Notes: generated from the sequence alone by a model not told the origin. DNA of 64,000 nucleotides from Arthrobacter sp. 24S4-2 (GCF_005280255.1 NZ_CP040018.1:5499754-5563753); one strand, 5' to 3'. Shown: positions 11,001 through 20,146, counted from the first letter of the stretch. Numbers and translations are program-made.

Positions 11001-12767
11001 GACGCCGCCAACGACCCCGCCTGTGTCGGATGCGGTCCCCGAGATCGTCACTTTTGAACCATCCGCGAGTGTCTGGCCGTTCAGTCCGGAGGTGATCGTG
11101 GAAACGGGCTTACTGGTGTCCGTTGAGTTGGAGGCCGCCACGAGGCCGGTAATGAGGGTGGATGGCTGGACGCCCATGTCGGCGAAGAGGTTCACGGTGG
11201 CCTGACGCATGTTTTTGTCCGGATTAGCGAGCGTCGTGAAGCCGTCCAGTCCGTAGGCCCACTGCACGGTGCCTGCGCCAAATACGAGGGCACCGCTCGG
11301 AGCACGGTACATGGTCAGGTTGTGGGTCTGCGTCGAGGGCGCAGTGGTGCTTCCATAGTCGGTGAACGCTTCGGGCACGGCCACGGTTGTGGAGGACAGC
11401 TTAAATGCCCCGGCGGGTCTGAATCCGTTGTCGGCATCTATGTCCCACTCATAGCCCAGGGTGTCCAGGCCACTGCCCAGAGTCAATGACTGCGTTCCGG
11501 TAAGGCTGGCCGCCGCCGTGTTCCGCCACAGCCGCATGGCTGCGTACTGGGCTGGAACCTTGATGTCGGCAGACCCGGCATTGACGATGAAGAACTGACC
11601 TGTCACGGAGTTCTCCGGGTTTCCGGCACCTCCGGTGGTTCCATACCGGGGATCCCGCCAGGTTCCGGTCCATTCGACCGGGTCGACTGGGGCGTTGAAG
11701 TGGGTGTCCTTGTACGAGACCAGGGTTCTACCGGCAGCCTGGCTGGCGTCGATGGACGCCTCCCAGCGGGTGCGCCAGAACATTTCGTTGCCGCTGAAGA
11801 AGGCCAGGTTCACGCCGGCGTCCCGCGCGGCCTCCACATTGGCGCGTTGGGATCCGCTCCAATATTCATCGTGGCCAGAGGAAATGAACATCTTGTGGTT
11901 CAAGAGCAGGCTGCCACGTGTGGCGGTGTCCAGACCACTCATGTAACTCACGTCGTAGCCATTTGCCTCGATGAAGCGGATCATCGGGTATTCGGTGTCC
12001 ATGAGCCAGCTGTGGCCGAGATCTCCGGTCGAGAGGAATGGTCGGTTGTAAGAGACTTTGAACGCGGATTTGTAGGCCAGCGGACTTCCTGGCGGGCACG
12101 CGACCGTGCAACTGTAGAGGCTGTTGCCACCATATGTGTTGTAGGCCTGCCAGGTGGTGTCTGAAGTCTGGAGCAGGATGCCGCTGGTACTGGCATCGTT
12201 GCGGACGACGAACGGAATCATGCTGTCTCCGCCATTGTCATTTCGCACGAGATGCGCGAAATAGACCCCAGAGACGGCCGTAGCCGGCACGGCCCAGTTG
12301 GCGGAAACAGCCCAGTTGCCACAGTCAACCAGACCCGATGACGACTGTGTCAGGCAGGCCGGTTGTGACTGCGGTAGCGTAACCGCGAGCGGGATGTTGG
12401 CGGCTATCTTCCGGGCCCCATCACCCTGGTAATAGCCGAAGCGAAGGATGTCGATGTGGTAGGCAGAGACTGAGGTCTTGATCTTGAAGCTGATGGTCTG
12501 CCCCAGGTTTACACTCATGGCGGTGCCGAACCCCTGGATCGATGAGTCGCCCGATCCGTTGACTTCCCAGTCTGACGACGGAGTGCCCGGCAAGGAATTC
12601 TCGCAGGCAATGGCGTTAACGACAGGCGGGGTACAGGCCGCCGCCTGCGCGGTCGGTGCCTGCACCAGGGATGAAGTGAAGGAGAGGGACGCGGCAACCA
12701 AGACCAGCGCGACAGAAGACGCTGTCCGACGGAGACCACGGGGAACAGATTCTATTTTTGCAAACAC
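8080..12767 (-). pseudogene. Large secreted DUF4082 / Ig-like repeat protein, frameshifted
   Basis: Secreted modular protein, 1562 residues if repaired. A signal peptide ends near AQA (about residue 43). Then comes an N,N-dimethylformamidase-beta-subunit-like domain (about 100-560, with SSGHDEYWS and FFSGNEMFWRTRWE). It is followed by an Ig-like domain near 570-640, DUF4082 (645-815), three SbsA-type Ig-like repeats (816-1122), a second DUF4082 (1129-1286), another Ig-like repeat (1290-1395) and a third DUF4082 (1399-1562). DUF4082 modules each open with CPC and end in a conserved NYWVDV. The frame breaks at the C5 run 8386-8390, after WTSGG; one more base continues it to the true stop at 8080-8082, completing the third DUF4082. 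GTG 12767 is chosen for its GGAG six bases upstream. Substrate is unknown. Its position suggests a role at the polysaccharide surface. Confidence 0.8.
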
Positions 12768-13078
12768 GCTAACTCCAGTTCGAGACGCGAATAATCGACG
12801 TTCGGACCTCAGGCGTCTGCACCACCCGTGACCGTTGTGCATAAATGGCAAGCCAACATCAGACGAACAAGCTATCTGGTACCTCACGGGCCGAGTGCGC
12901 GGAAAGCCGAAACTTCTCCGCGCGATCCGGAACCTGGACGCGCGGCCTTGGTGATGCCAGATGATTTGATGCTATGCAGGGCTGAATGCTTCCACCAGAC
13001 GGTCACGGGGAACCCTGTGGGTATCCGCAGGATCAATGTGGATACCCTGCGAGGGTGTTTCGGGCGGGTAATGCCCCG
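12768..13078. other. Intergenic stretch with an inverted repeat
   Basis: This gap of 311 bp lies upstream of the DUF4082 gene and downstream of the aminopeptidase gene, which is on the same strand. It contains a perfect inverted repeat GGGTATCC (13019-13026) / GGATACCC (13040-13047) with a 13-base spacer. That could be an operator or part of a terminator hairpin. No small gene with a good ribosome site was seen. Confidence 0.4.
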
Positions 13079-14452
13079 CTATGAAGCCGCCGTCCGGAAG
13101 AACAGTTCGGTCACCCGGGCCAGCCGAAATGGGTCCTCGACGCCGCATAGTTCGCGGGCGGAGTGCATCGACAGAAGCGGCACCCCCACGTCCACCGTCC
13201 TGATGCCCAGCCGCGTCGCCGTCAGTGGTCCGATGGTGGACCCGCACGGTATGACGTTGTTGGAGACGAACTCCTGGTACGGAACCCCGGCCTCGCCGCA
13301 CAGCCGCGCCCAGAAAGCTGCCCCGGGCCCGTCAGTGGCGTAGCGCTGGTTGGCGTTGATCTTCAGCAGGGGTCCGCCATTGAGGACCGGACGGTTGACG
13401 GGATCGTGGCGCTCGGCGTAGTTCGGGTGGACGGCGTGGCCGGCGTCCGCCGACACACAGAACGACGCCGCCAGGGCCTGCCGTCGCTGGCTCGGCGAAG
13501 CACCAAGGCTGTCCGAGATGCGCACCAGGATGTCCTCGAGCAGCGGCCCGCAGGCACCTGAGCGTGAGTTGGAGCCGATCTCCTCGTGGTCGAAGGCGGC
13601 GAGCACGGCGATCGGCGCTGAAGCGGCGCGGTTCCCCGAAGATCCCGTCCCCGAAGAATTCTTTGCCGGAGCCTCGGCATGTGCGATCAGCGCCGCCAGC
13701 CCGGCGTGCGTGGCGGACAGGTTGTCCAGCCGGCCGGAGGCGAAGAACTCACCTTTGGCCCCGAAAACCGCAGCGGGCTGCGTGTCCGCAATGACGACGT
13801 CGTACCCGCCGATCTGGGCGGGATCCACCGGCGCGGAGTCCGGGCCCGCTGCGGTGGCCCGTTGCGCCAGCAACGCGAGGAGGTCCTCACCTGCCGGATC
13901 GCCGAGGCCGAAGACGGGATTCATGTGCTGCTGCTTGTCCAGCGCAAGCCCGTCGTTGACCGCACGGTCCAGGTGGATGGCCAGCTGCGGGAACCGAAGC
14001 AGGGGTCCGGTGGCCGTCAGGCATTGGGTGCCGTCCAGCATCACCAGCCGCCCCGCCAGCTGCAGTTCCCGGTCCAGCCAGGAGTTGAGCAGCGGCCCAC
14101 CATAGACCTCCACACCGGCCTGCAGCCAGCCGAATTTGCCCGTGGTGGGCTTGGGCTTGAGCTTGAACGACGGCGAGTCAGTGTGCGCACCGAGGACGTT
14201 GAACCCGGTGGTGGGGCCAGCGTTCTCCGGCGTCACCCAGGCGATCAGCGCACCGTCCCGGACCACATAGAACCGGCCTGCCGCGCCTGCACCCGCCGCG
14301 GCAGGCCACGCCTCGAGCTCGTCCAGGCCGGTGAAGCCTGCCTCGTCCAGCCGCCGGGCGGCTTCCTGTACGGCATGGAAGCTCGACGGCGACGCGCTGA
14401 CATACGCGCCGAGGTCCCGGATGTGGTCTGCGGCAGTGGCGTGGGAAGGCAT
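13079..14452 (-). CDS. M18 family aminopeptidase (aspartyl aminopeptidase type)
   Basis: Zinc aminopeptidase of 457 residues that removes N-terminal, typically acidic, residues from peptides in the cytoplasm. Family motifs are intact: GAHTDSPSFKLKP with metal ligand H90, FDHEEIGS with D288, the catalytic/ligand pair E290-E291, and HAVHPNYAERHD. The C-terminal block SARELCGVEDP, including the SMHS ligand histidine, is also present. Start 14452 was chosen because the protein then begins like its relatives (MPSHATAADHIRDL...); the frame is open further upstream, but that part is arginine-rich noise. It appears to be a single gene. A 46-bp gap separates it from the dioxygenase gene upstream on the same strand. 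No deviation from the family was seen. The symbol apeB or pepC is used for relatives, but I leave it blank. Confidence 0.9.
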   Translation of the reverse strand: MPSHATAADHIRDLGAYVSASPSSFHAVQEAARRLDEAGFTGLDELEAWPAAAGAGAAGRFYVVRDGALIAWVTPENAGPTTGFNVLGAHTDSPSFKLKPKPTTGKFGWLQAGVEVYGGPLLNSWLDRELQLAGRLVMLDGTQCLTATGPLLRFPQLAIHLDRAVNDGLALDKQQHMNPVFGLGDPAGEDLLALLAQRATAAGPDSAPVDPAQIGGYDVVIADTQPAAVFGAKGEFFASGRLDNLSATHAGLAALIAHAEAPAKNSSGTGSSGNRAASAPIAVLAAFDHEEIGSNSRSGACGPLLEDILVRISDSLGASPSQRRQALAASFCVSADAGHAVHPNYAERHDPVNRPVLNGGPLLKINANQRYATDGPGAAFWARLCGEAGVPYQEFVSNNVIPCGSTIGPLTATRLGIRTVDVGVPLLSMHSARELCGVEDPFRLARVTELFFRTAAS

Positions 14453-14498
14453 GGCTCCGAGTCTAGCGGTGCCACGGCAGGCCGCCCCGAAGGCCCTG

Positions 14499-15413
14499 CT
14501 AGACCGTGACGTTGAGCCCGGCTGCGTATCCGGCTGCCACCGAGCCGGACATGGTGGCCAGCTGGTAGATTCCGCCGTCGTCGCCAAAGACGTTGTCCGA
14601 ACTGAGCGTGGTGTTGGGAAAGTTCCGGGCGCTGGATTCGTAGCCGGCCGAGGCGTAAACCTCGTTGCAGGCCGCCTCGGTCATGGCGATCTGGGAGACC
14701 GCCAGCACCTGCCCGGCCAGCGTGGCGTTGCTCATGGACTCGAAAACCTCGAAGTGGATATGGGGCCAGCGGCCGTTGTAGGCGCCGGGGTAGATGGTGA
14801 TGAACGTGACCTGCCCGTTGGCGTCGGCTTCCTGCACCCCGCGGAGGAAGTTCTCATTCTCCAGGCCGGAATCGTACATGGAGTACTTCCCGTCGCGGTC
14901 GCAATGCCAGGCGTAAACAGCTGCACCTGCGAGGGGCTTGCAGCCGTTGGCGTTGTCCAGAAGCGTCAGGGTAACTGTCAGCGGGATGCCTTCGGCCTTG
15001 GCGCTCGAGGTCCCGAAGCTTGAGGTGATGTCCTGCCGGACCACGCCTGAGGCTTCCAGGACGTTGGGCCCGTTGGAGCCGTCCCCCGGATAGGGTCCCG
15101 CGGTTTCCTGCGGAATTTCCACTCCGCACTCGGCGATGGCACGCGTAAGCGTGGGGGACGCCGAGGGCGTAGCTGACGCGGAAGCGGTGGGCGTCGCCGT
15201 CGTGGTTGCTGAACTGCTGGCGGAGGCCGACGCCGTGCTGCCGGCCCCGGAGGTGGACCCTCCCGGAGTGCACGCCGCAAGGGCGGTGGCCGCCGTGCCG
15301 GCGCCGAAGAACAGTCCCAGGGAACGGCGGCTGATCAGGGTGGAGAGGTCGAACTCCAGGCCGCGGTCATGGTTGGGGTGGGGTTCGCGGGGAGGCTGCG
15401 GTGAAGTGGTCAT
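14499..15413 (-). CDS. Tat-exported intradiol dioxygenase-like lipoprotein
   Basis: Predicted extracytoplasmic intradiol ring-cleavage dioxygenase family protein of 304 residues. The N-terminus has a twin-arginine motif (ISRRSLGLFF) followed by a lipobox-like ALAAC, so it should be exported folded through Tat and lipid-anchored. A Ser/Ala/Thr-rich linker (about residues 50-95) leads to the catalytic domain. AVYAWHCDRDGKYSMY supplies the Tyr/His region, and RWPHIHFEVF supplies the H-x-H ligands of the non-haem Fe(III) site. Soluble catechol dioxygenases are cytoplasmic; surface forms like this are common in actinobacteria, but their substrates are mostly unknown. Start 15413 puts the RR motif at the usual distance. 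It is divergent from the two small genes at 15679. Confidence 0.85.
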   Translation of the reverse strand: MTTSPQPPREPHPNHDRGLEFDLSTLISRRSLGLFFGAGTAATALAACTPGGSTSGAGSTASASASSSATTTATPTASASATPSASPTLTRAIAECGVEIPQETAGPYPGDGSNGPNVLEASGVVRQDITSSFGTSSAKAEGIPLTVTLTLLDNANGCKPLAGAAVYAWHCDRDGKYSMYDSGLENENFLRGVQEADANGQVTFITIYPGAYNGRWPHIHFEVFESMSNATLAGQVLAVSQIAMTEAACNEVYASAGYESSARNFPNTTLSSDNVFGDDGGIYQLATMSGSVAAGYAAGLNVTV

Positions 15414-15576
15414 GGACCCATAAAACTCCGAAGGCCTATGCCGCGCATAGGCCATTCCTGTGAGCCCGCTGTGCGTCACCCGCCAGCCGCGGAGGAGGTG
15501 AAGATCCTTTGAACGGATTAATTGCTGATTCTTCGGATTGCCGTCCCCATAAAACAGCCGAGGGATCCGCAATCCG

Positions 15577-15590
15577 GGGACTTTGGTCCC
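15577..15590 (+). promoter_or_regulatory. DosR-like box
   Basis: The 14-mer GGGACTTTGGTCCC is a near-perfect inverted repeat. It differs at one position from the core of the mycobacterial DosR/DevR site (GGGACTWWAGTCCC). It lies 89 bp upstream of the small gene at 15679, a distance compatible with activation. Two NarL-family regulators occur in this window, but neither is clearly DosR. Confidence 0.55.
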
Positions 15591-15603
15591 TATTCCCCGG
15601 CAC

Positions 15604-15643
15604 CCGCAGGGGTGTCTACTGGTCCTTGGGTCTGCCCCTGCGG
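15604..15643 (+). promoter_or_regulatory. Hairpin in the leader of the 15679 gene
   Basis: Perfect 9-bp arms CCGCAGGGG (15604-15612) and CCCCTGCGG (15635-15643) enclose a 22-base loop between the DosR-like box and the start codon. It could be a leader structure if transcription begins at or upstream of about 15600. Function unknown. Confidence 0.35.
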
Positions 15644-15678
15644 CTGCCCCCTTTGCCAGAGAGCAGCCAGGAGAAGCC

Positions 15679-15960
15679 ATGTCCGGTGCGTTGAAATGGT
15701 CCCCGTTCGATTCGTCGCGCTGGCCGTCGGCAACGGAGGGGACCGGCCGGACGCCGCCGCAGTTCATGGCTTCGATGGGGCGCGCCTATGAGTCGGGCGA
15801 CGAGCCTGCCACCGTTTGCGTCGAGGAGAACACCGACGCGACGACGCTGGTGGTGGAGGCGCAACGCGGGGAACAGGAAGCAGACCGGGACGCAGAACAC
15901 TTTCCGTCGGGACTGCGGTACAGCCCCTTCACCGGCAAAATCCCCCTGCTGGGGGACTGA
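15679..15960 (+). CDS. Small hypothetical protein behind a DosR-like box
   Basis: Unrecognised soluble protein of 93 residues, acidic overall, with no signal peptide or membrane helix. It begins MSGALKWSPFDSSRW and ends SPFTGKIPLLGD. The start is well supported: AGGAG lies at the right distance before ATG 15679. The upstream region holds a DosR-like palindrome and a leader hairpin, so expression may respond to low oxygen, nitric oxide or stationary phase if an orthologous regulator exists. The next small gene starts 26 bp after its stop and is probably cotranscribed. I know of no family assignment. Confidence 0.65.
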   Translation: MSGALKWSPFDSSRWPSATEGTGRTPPQFMASMGRAYESGDEPATVCVEENTDATTLVVEAQRGEQEADRDAEHFPSGLRYSPFTGKIPLLGD

Positions 15961-15985
15961 CAGAAAACATGGAACGGGTCTCTCT

Positions 15986-16306
15986 ATGGAACTGAAATCG
16001 CAATGGCACCGGCTTGATCCAGCGACCCGCCGGTGGCTCCTGGACAATCCCGGCTGCGTGGTGCTGCCGCGGACGATTTCAACGATCGTGGCCAGAGTTG
16101 CGGACGAGCCGGTGGTTCGGGACCAGCACGGCGCCATCCAGCTCAGCGCTGCGGATGTCAGCTTCATTCGGGCCAGGCTCCACGGTTCGATCCCCGAGGC
16201 CGGCGGACACCGATTCTTCGACGCCGTCCAGCCCGGCAGCGGCCCAGAGCCCGGCAGCGGCGCCGAGCCCCAAAACGGAGGAGAGTCCGGCCACCACCTG
16301 GACTAA
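15986..16306 (+). CDS. Small hypothetical protein
   Basis: Unrecognised soluble protein of 106 residues. The first 70 residues look structured (WHRLDPATRRWLLDNPGCVVLP, followed by an alternating hydrophobic region). The last 30 are Gly/Pro/Glu-rich and probably disordered, with a duplicated PGSGPE-like unit. The ribosome site is weak (a GGGT run only), consistent with coupling to the 93-residue gene 26 bp upstream. Its stop codon lies inside the loop of a 13-bp hairpin, so the 3' end of the gene and the terminator overlap. Function unknown; possibly part of the same stress-responsive unit. Confidence 0.6.
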   Translation: MELKSQWHRLDPATRRWLLDNPGCVVLPRTISTIVARVADEPVVRDQHGAIQLSAADVSFIRARLHGSIPEAGGHRFFDAVQPGSGPEPGSGAEPQNGGESGHHLD

Positions 16307-16319
16307 GGTGGCCGGACTC
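16283..16319. terminator. Hairpin at a convergent gene junction
   Basis: A 13-bp perfect stem (GAGTCCGGCCACC-type arms at 16283-16295 and 16307-16319) has an 11-base loop that contains the TAA stop of the upstream + strand gene. It lies between that gene and the oppositely oriented permease. There is no clear T tract, so it may act as a bidirectional, Rho-independent-like barrier. Confidence 0.55.
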
Positions 16320-16363
16320 CGGTTCCGGCGGGTTACACCCGCTGCTGAGCTAGCGGCTGTGAA

Positions 16364-17812
16364 TTACGACGCCGGACCTGCACCTACGCCGGCCTCTTCG
16401 GCTGTGCGGTCCGTCCCGTTCGTGCTTGCTTCAGAAGTTGCGGCAGGCTCCGCCGCGGTTTTGCCGCCGCCCTTGCGGTAACGCCAGACGCCGATTCCCA
16501 CCACCACTGCGGCCAGAGCCAGCGAGAGCAGCAGCGATTCCCGCGTTGCCTCCAGGAGCACCATGCCGATCAGCAGCGCAACGATGCTGACGATGGACGC
16601 CCACGTCAGGTACGGGAAGAGCCACATCTTGAGCGCAAGCTCCTTGGCGGCAGCACCCATGCGGCGGCGGAGGATCAGCTGCGATGAGGCGATGACCAGC
16701 CAGACGAACAGCGCGATCGCGCCCGAGGTGTTGACGAGGAACAGGAACACCGTGTCCGGCGCAACGTAGTTCAGGCCCACGGTGATGAACCCAACAACGG
16801 TTGACGCCAGCACGGCGGCGGCGGGCACACCTCGCTTGGAGATCTTCATCCATGCACGGGGAGCGTCCCCCCGGCGGGACAGCGAGAACAGCATCCGGCT
16901 GGCGGTGTACAGGCCCGAGTTCAGGCAGGACAGCACCGAGGTCAGCACCACAACATCCATGATGGTGCCGGCGCCGGGGATGCCGAAGAGCTCGATCACA
17001 GCGACGTAGGGGCTCTTGGCCACGGAAGCGGAGTTCCACGGGAGCAGGGTGACCACGATGGCAATGGAGCCGATGTAGAACACCAGGATGCGCCACACGG
17101 TGGACTTCACGGCCTTCTTCACGGCGTCCACCGGGTTCTCCGATTCACCGGCCGCGATAGTCGCGATTTCGGCGCCGAAGAAGGAGAAGACCACTACGAG
17201 GATACCGGCGAGCACGGCCCCGGGACCGTTGGGGAGGAATCCGCCGTTGTTGACCAGATTGTCCAGACCCGGTGCCGGCACGCCCGGAATCAGGCCCAGG
17301 ATGGCGGCGACGCCGAACAGGAGGAACAGCACGATGGCCGTCACCTTGATGGAGGCAAACCAGAATTCAAATTCTCCATAGGATTTGACGGAGCCCAGGT
17401 TGGTCAGCGTCAGGAGCACCATCAGGACCAGGGCCCATACCCACTGGTCGATACCCGGAACCCAGCGGTGCATGATGGCGGCGCCGGCAGTTGCCTCAAT
17501 GCCCAGGACGATGATCCAGAACCAGGCATAGAGCCAGCCGATGCTGAATCCGGCCCACCGGCCCAGCGCTTTGTCCGCGTAGGTGGAGAAGGATCCTGTT
17601 TCGGGGTTGGCCGCCGCCATTTCGCCGAGCATACGCATCACCAGGATCACCACGATTCCCGCGGCCATGTAGGCGAGCAGAATGCCCGGTCCGGCCTGCT
17701 GGATGGCGGCGCCGGAGCCCACAAAGAGTCCGGCGCCAATCACGCCTGCGATGGCGATCATGGACAGGTGCCGTGGTTTCAGGGACTTGGATAGCTGTTG
17801 GTCAGCGTGCAT
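16364..17812 (-). CDS. Amino acid permease (AAT family of the APC superfamily)
   Basis: Cytoplasmic-membrane transporter of 482 residues that should import an amino acid or related amine by proton symport. The signature GVIGAGLFVGSG in the first helix, which binds the substrate's amino and carboxyl groups, is intact, and AANPETGSFSTYADKALG follows at the usual place for this family. About twelve hydrophobic helices are visible. The tail (from about residue 455) is Lys/Ala/Glu-rich. It resembles GABA/aspartate/arginine permeases (GabP, AnsP, RocE), but the exact substrate cannot be assigned. ATG 17812 has AAGGACGG upstream. It is a monocistronic gene; the 227-bp gap upstream (17813-18039) holds its promoter region, where I see no convincing operator. 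Confidence 0.88.
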   Translation of the reverse strand: MHADQQLSKSLKPRHLSMIAIAGVIGAGLFVGSGAAIQQAGPGILLAYMAAGIVVILVMRMLGEMAAANPETGSFSTYADKALGRWAGFSIGWLYAWFWIIVLGIEATAGAAIMHRWVPGIDQWVWALVLMVLLTLTNLGSVKSYGEFEFWFASIKVTAIVLFLLFGVAAILGLIPGVPAPGLDNLVNNGGFLPNGPGAVLAGILVVVFSFFGAEIATIAAGESENPVDAVKKAVKSTVWRILVFYIGSIAIVVTLLPWNSASVAKSPYVAVIELFGIPGAGTIMDVVVLTSVLSCLNSGLYTASRMLFSLSRRGDAPRAWMKISKRGVPAAAVLASTVVGFITVGLNYVAPDTVFLFLVNTSGAIALFVWLVIASSQLILRRRMGAAAKELALKMWLFPYLTWASIVSIVALLIGMVLLEATRESLLLSLALAAVVVGIGVWRYRKGGGKTAAEPAATSEASTNGTDRTAEEAGVGAGPAS

Positions 17813-18039
17813 GGAAGCGCCGTCCTTCGTTGGGGGTGTGGGCCAGGTCAGGCACGGATCCCCGTGTGCCAGGCCACATTTCCCCTTCACCCTAGACCGG
17901 ACAATGCACGCCCCTTCTTGTGCAGTCGAACATTTTGGCCCCCGCTGAAACAGAGCTTCCCACAACCCAGAGCATCAATACGTAACTAAAGTTGCCCTCA
18001 AGACAAAATTGAAATGTGCCCGAAATCTACTCGGAGTAG

Positions 18040-18795
18040 CTAGTAGTCAGGATTGCTGGGCACAACAAGCCCCGTCTCATAGGCATAAACCACGGCCTGC
18101 ACCCTGTCCCGGAGGTGCAGTTTCGCAAGGATCCGGCGCACGTGTGTCTTCACCGTTGCCTCGGACAGGAAGAACCGGTGGGCGATCTCGGCGTTGGAAA
18201 GGCCCTCCGCCATGGCTTCGAGCATTTCCGTTTCGCGGGGTGTCAGGGCTTCAAGCAAGGGATCCCGCTGCTGCTCTTCACCGTTCGGCTGCCGGCCCCT
18301 GGGTGTTCCGGACGGGGACGCCGCCGTTCTGTGGCCCGTGACCGGGGACCACGCATGTTCCCTCCGCACATAGGCCTCCAGCAGGCGCCGGGTGACACGC
18401 GGGGCCACCACGGCGTCGCCACTGGCCACCACACGGACGGCAGTGACCAGATCGGCCGGCGCCACATCCTTGAGGAGGAACGCCGACGCCCCCGCCTGCA
18501 GACCGGCAAAGGCATACTCGTCGAGATCGAAGGTTGTCAGGATGATCACCTTCGCGTGGGACCCGGAAGCGGTAATTGCCCGGGTTGCTTCGATTCCGTC
18601 CAGCACCGGCATCCGGACGTCCATCAACACGACGTCGGGGCTGGTTTCCCGGACCTGCCGGATGGCTTCCGCGCCGTCGGATGCTTCGCCCACGATCCGG
18701 AGGTCATCTTCGCCTTCGAGGATCAGCCGGAACCCCATCCTCAGCAGCGGCTGGTCGTCCACCAGCAGAACACTGATCGGTGCATCGTCATTCAT
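18040..18795 (-). CDS. NarL/LuxR-family response regulator
   Basis: DNA-binding response regulator of 251 residues. The receiver domain (about 5-125) has the acidic pair in LLVDDQP, the phospho-acceptor Asp in DVVLMDVRMP and the switch Lys in LLKDVAP. A basic, low-complexity linker of about 45 residues follows (rich in R, P, S, G), longer than usual. It leads to the LuxR helix-turn-helix (LTPRETEMLEAMAEGLSNAEIA ... VKTHVRRILAKL). It is the partner of the sensor kinase directly upstream, overlapping by 4 bp (ATGA, 18792-18795). The two lie downstream of an ABC exporter, so the likely target is that exporter's operon. Confidence 0.9.
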   Translation of the reverse strand: MNDDAPISVLLVDDQPLLRMGFRLILEGEDDLRIVGEASDGAEAIRQVRETSPDVVLMDVRMPVLDGIEATRAITASGSHAKVIILTTFDLDEYAFAGLQAGASAFLLKDVAPADLVTAVRVVASGDAVVAPRVTRRLLEAYVRREHAWSPVTGHRTAASPSGTPRGRQPNGEEQQRDPLLEALTPRETEMLEAMAEGLSNAEIAHRFFLSEATVKTHVRRILAKLHLRDRVQAVVYAYETGLVVPSNPDY

Positions 18796-20108
18796 GATTT
18801 TCCTTGGTCCCCATTCCAATTCAGTACAGCCCTGACGCGCCAGCCGCCTCCGGCCGGCCGTCCCGCTTCCACCGTACCGCCGTAGATGCCTGCCCGCTCC
18901 CGCATGCCGGTCAGGCCCTGGCTGGATCCCAGGGGATTGGGGACGGCTGCCGTGCCCGCGCCCCCGTGTCCCACCGTCCCTTTGCCGTCGTCGAGCACTT
19001 CAATGGCCACCGTGCCGTCCGCCCGGACGATGTTCACGTCCACGCGGCTCAGCGCACGGCCGTAGCGCAGCACGTTGGTCAGCGACTCCTGCACGATCCG
19101 GTAGACGGTCAGTTGGAACGCCGGGTCGTCCGGCAGCGCCGGACCGGTGTGCGAATAGTGCAGCGGCAGGCCTGCAGTGCGGAATCCCTCCAGCAGTTTA
19201 GCCAGGCTGTTTCCGGCGCTCAGCGGCTGCCGCGGTGCCGGTCCTGCCGGCGTTTCGTCGCGGAGCACCCCCAGCACCCGCCGCATGTCAGCCAAGGCGG
19301 TCCGTCCGGTCCGGGAAAGTTCGGACAGCACCACTGCGGCGCGGTCCGGACTTTTCCGGACCACCACGGCGGCGCCGTCCGACAAGGTGACCATCACCGT
19401 CAGCGAGTGCGCCACGACGTCGTGCATCTCCCGCGCAATCCTGTTGCGTTCGTTGACCGAGCCCAGCTCGGCTGTCCGGGCCGCCCAGGCGGCGATTTCC
19501 TTTTCATGGTCCCGCCGTTGCCGGACAGAGATGCCGATTCCGGTGGCGATGATGTTGGACAGCGTAATGGTGATACCGGCGACGATGCCGAAGACCAGTT
19601 GCGAATTCTCCGGGGCGGCTGGACCGCCGTCGGGAAGGGCACGTTCCAGCGGCCCCACGAGCGTCAGGAAGTACAGCAAGGACAGCGGGGCATTGGCCAA
19701 AGCCAGCGCCACTATGGAGAACCGGCGGGAACGCTGCGTTGCCAGGGCGTACAGGGCGAACCACAGCCCCGCGGAAACATTGGACCCCCACGGGTGCAGG
19801 AGGGTGATACCCGCTTCCAGTACGGCCACGACCACGACCACTGCAACCGGACGGGAGCGCCGGAAGAAAAGCACGACGGCGGCCGCGGCAAGCAGCGACG
19901 TCGCCCCCCAGCCGCCGTCGTGCACGCTGTCCACCACGGTGGGCGTGACGAGGAGGGCGTAGCAGAGCACCACCAGGGCGTCCATCACGCGCGGGTGGCG
20001 GTGTAGGTAACGGCGGACCCGGCCGCGGCGGCGGTCCGCGAGCTCAGCAAAGGACGCATCAACCAGGGTCACGGCTGATGCGTCCTTCGCCAGCGGTTCC
20101 TCACGCAC
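18792..20108 (-). CDS. Sensor histidine kinase (DesK/NarX-like, HisKA_3)
   Basis: Membrane sensor kinase of about 438 residues. Four or five hydrophobic segments (about residues 45-185) form the sensing part, with no large external domain. This is the layout of kinases that sense envelope state within the membrane. The dimerisation/phosphoacceptor block NRIAREMHDVVAHSLTVMV carries the phosphorylated His. The ATPase domain has LTNVLRYG as N-box and DDGKGTVGHGGAG, with GLTGMRERAGIYGG as the G2-type box. The GTG start at 20108 has no strong ribosome site. It is in an operon with the response regulator and, 38 bp upstream, with the ABC permease. Confidence 0.88.
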   Translation of the reverse strand: MREEPLAKDASAVTLVDASFAELADRRRGRVRRYLHRHPRVMDALVVLCYALLVTPTVVDSVHDGGWGATSLLAAAAVVLFFRRSRPVAVVVVVAVLEAGITLLHPWGSNVSAGLWFALYALATQRSRRFSIVALALANAPLSLLYFLTLVGPLERALPDGGPAAPENSQLVFGIVAGITITLSNIIATGIGISVRQRRDHEKEIAAWAARTAELGSVNERNRIAREMHDVVAHSLTVMVTLSDGAAVVVRKSPDRAAVVLSELSRTGRTALADMRRVLGVLRDETPAGPAPRQPLSAGNSLAKLLEGFRTAGLPLHYSHTGPALPDDPAFQLTVYRIVQESLTNVLRYGRALSRVDVNIVRADGTVAIEVLDDGKGTVGHGGAGTAAVPNPLGSSQGLTGMRERAGIYGGTVEAGRPAGGGWRVRAVLNWNGDQGKS

Positions 20109-20146
20109 GGTTTGAGCCTAGACGGCGCTCCCGCGGCAGGCCTTGC

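Noticed and set aside
18804..20006. 400-codon open frame opposite the sensor kinase
   Set aside because: Antisense shadow; the kinase on the other strand has all expected boxes.
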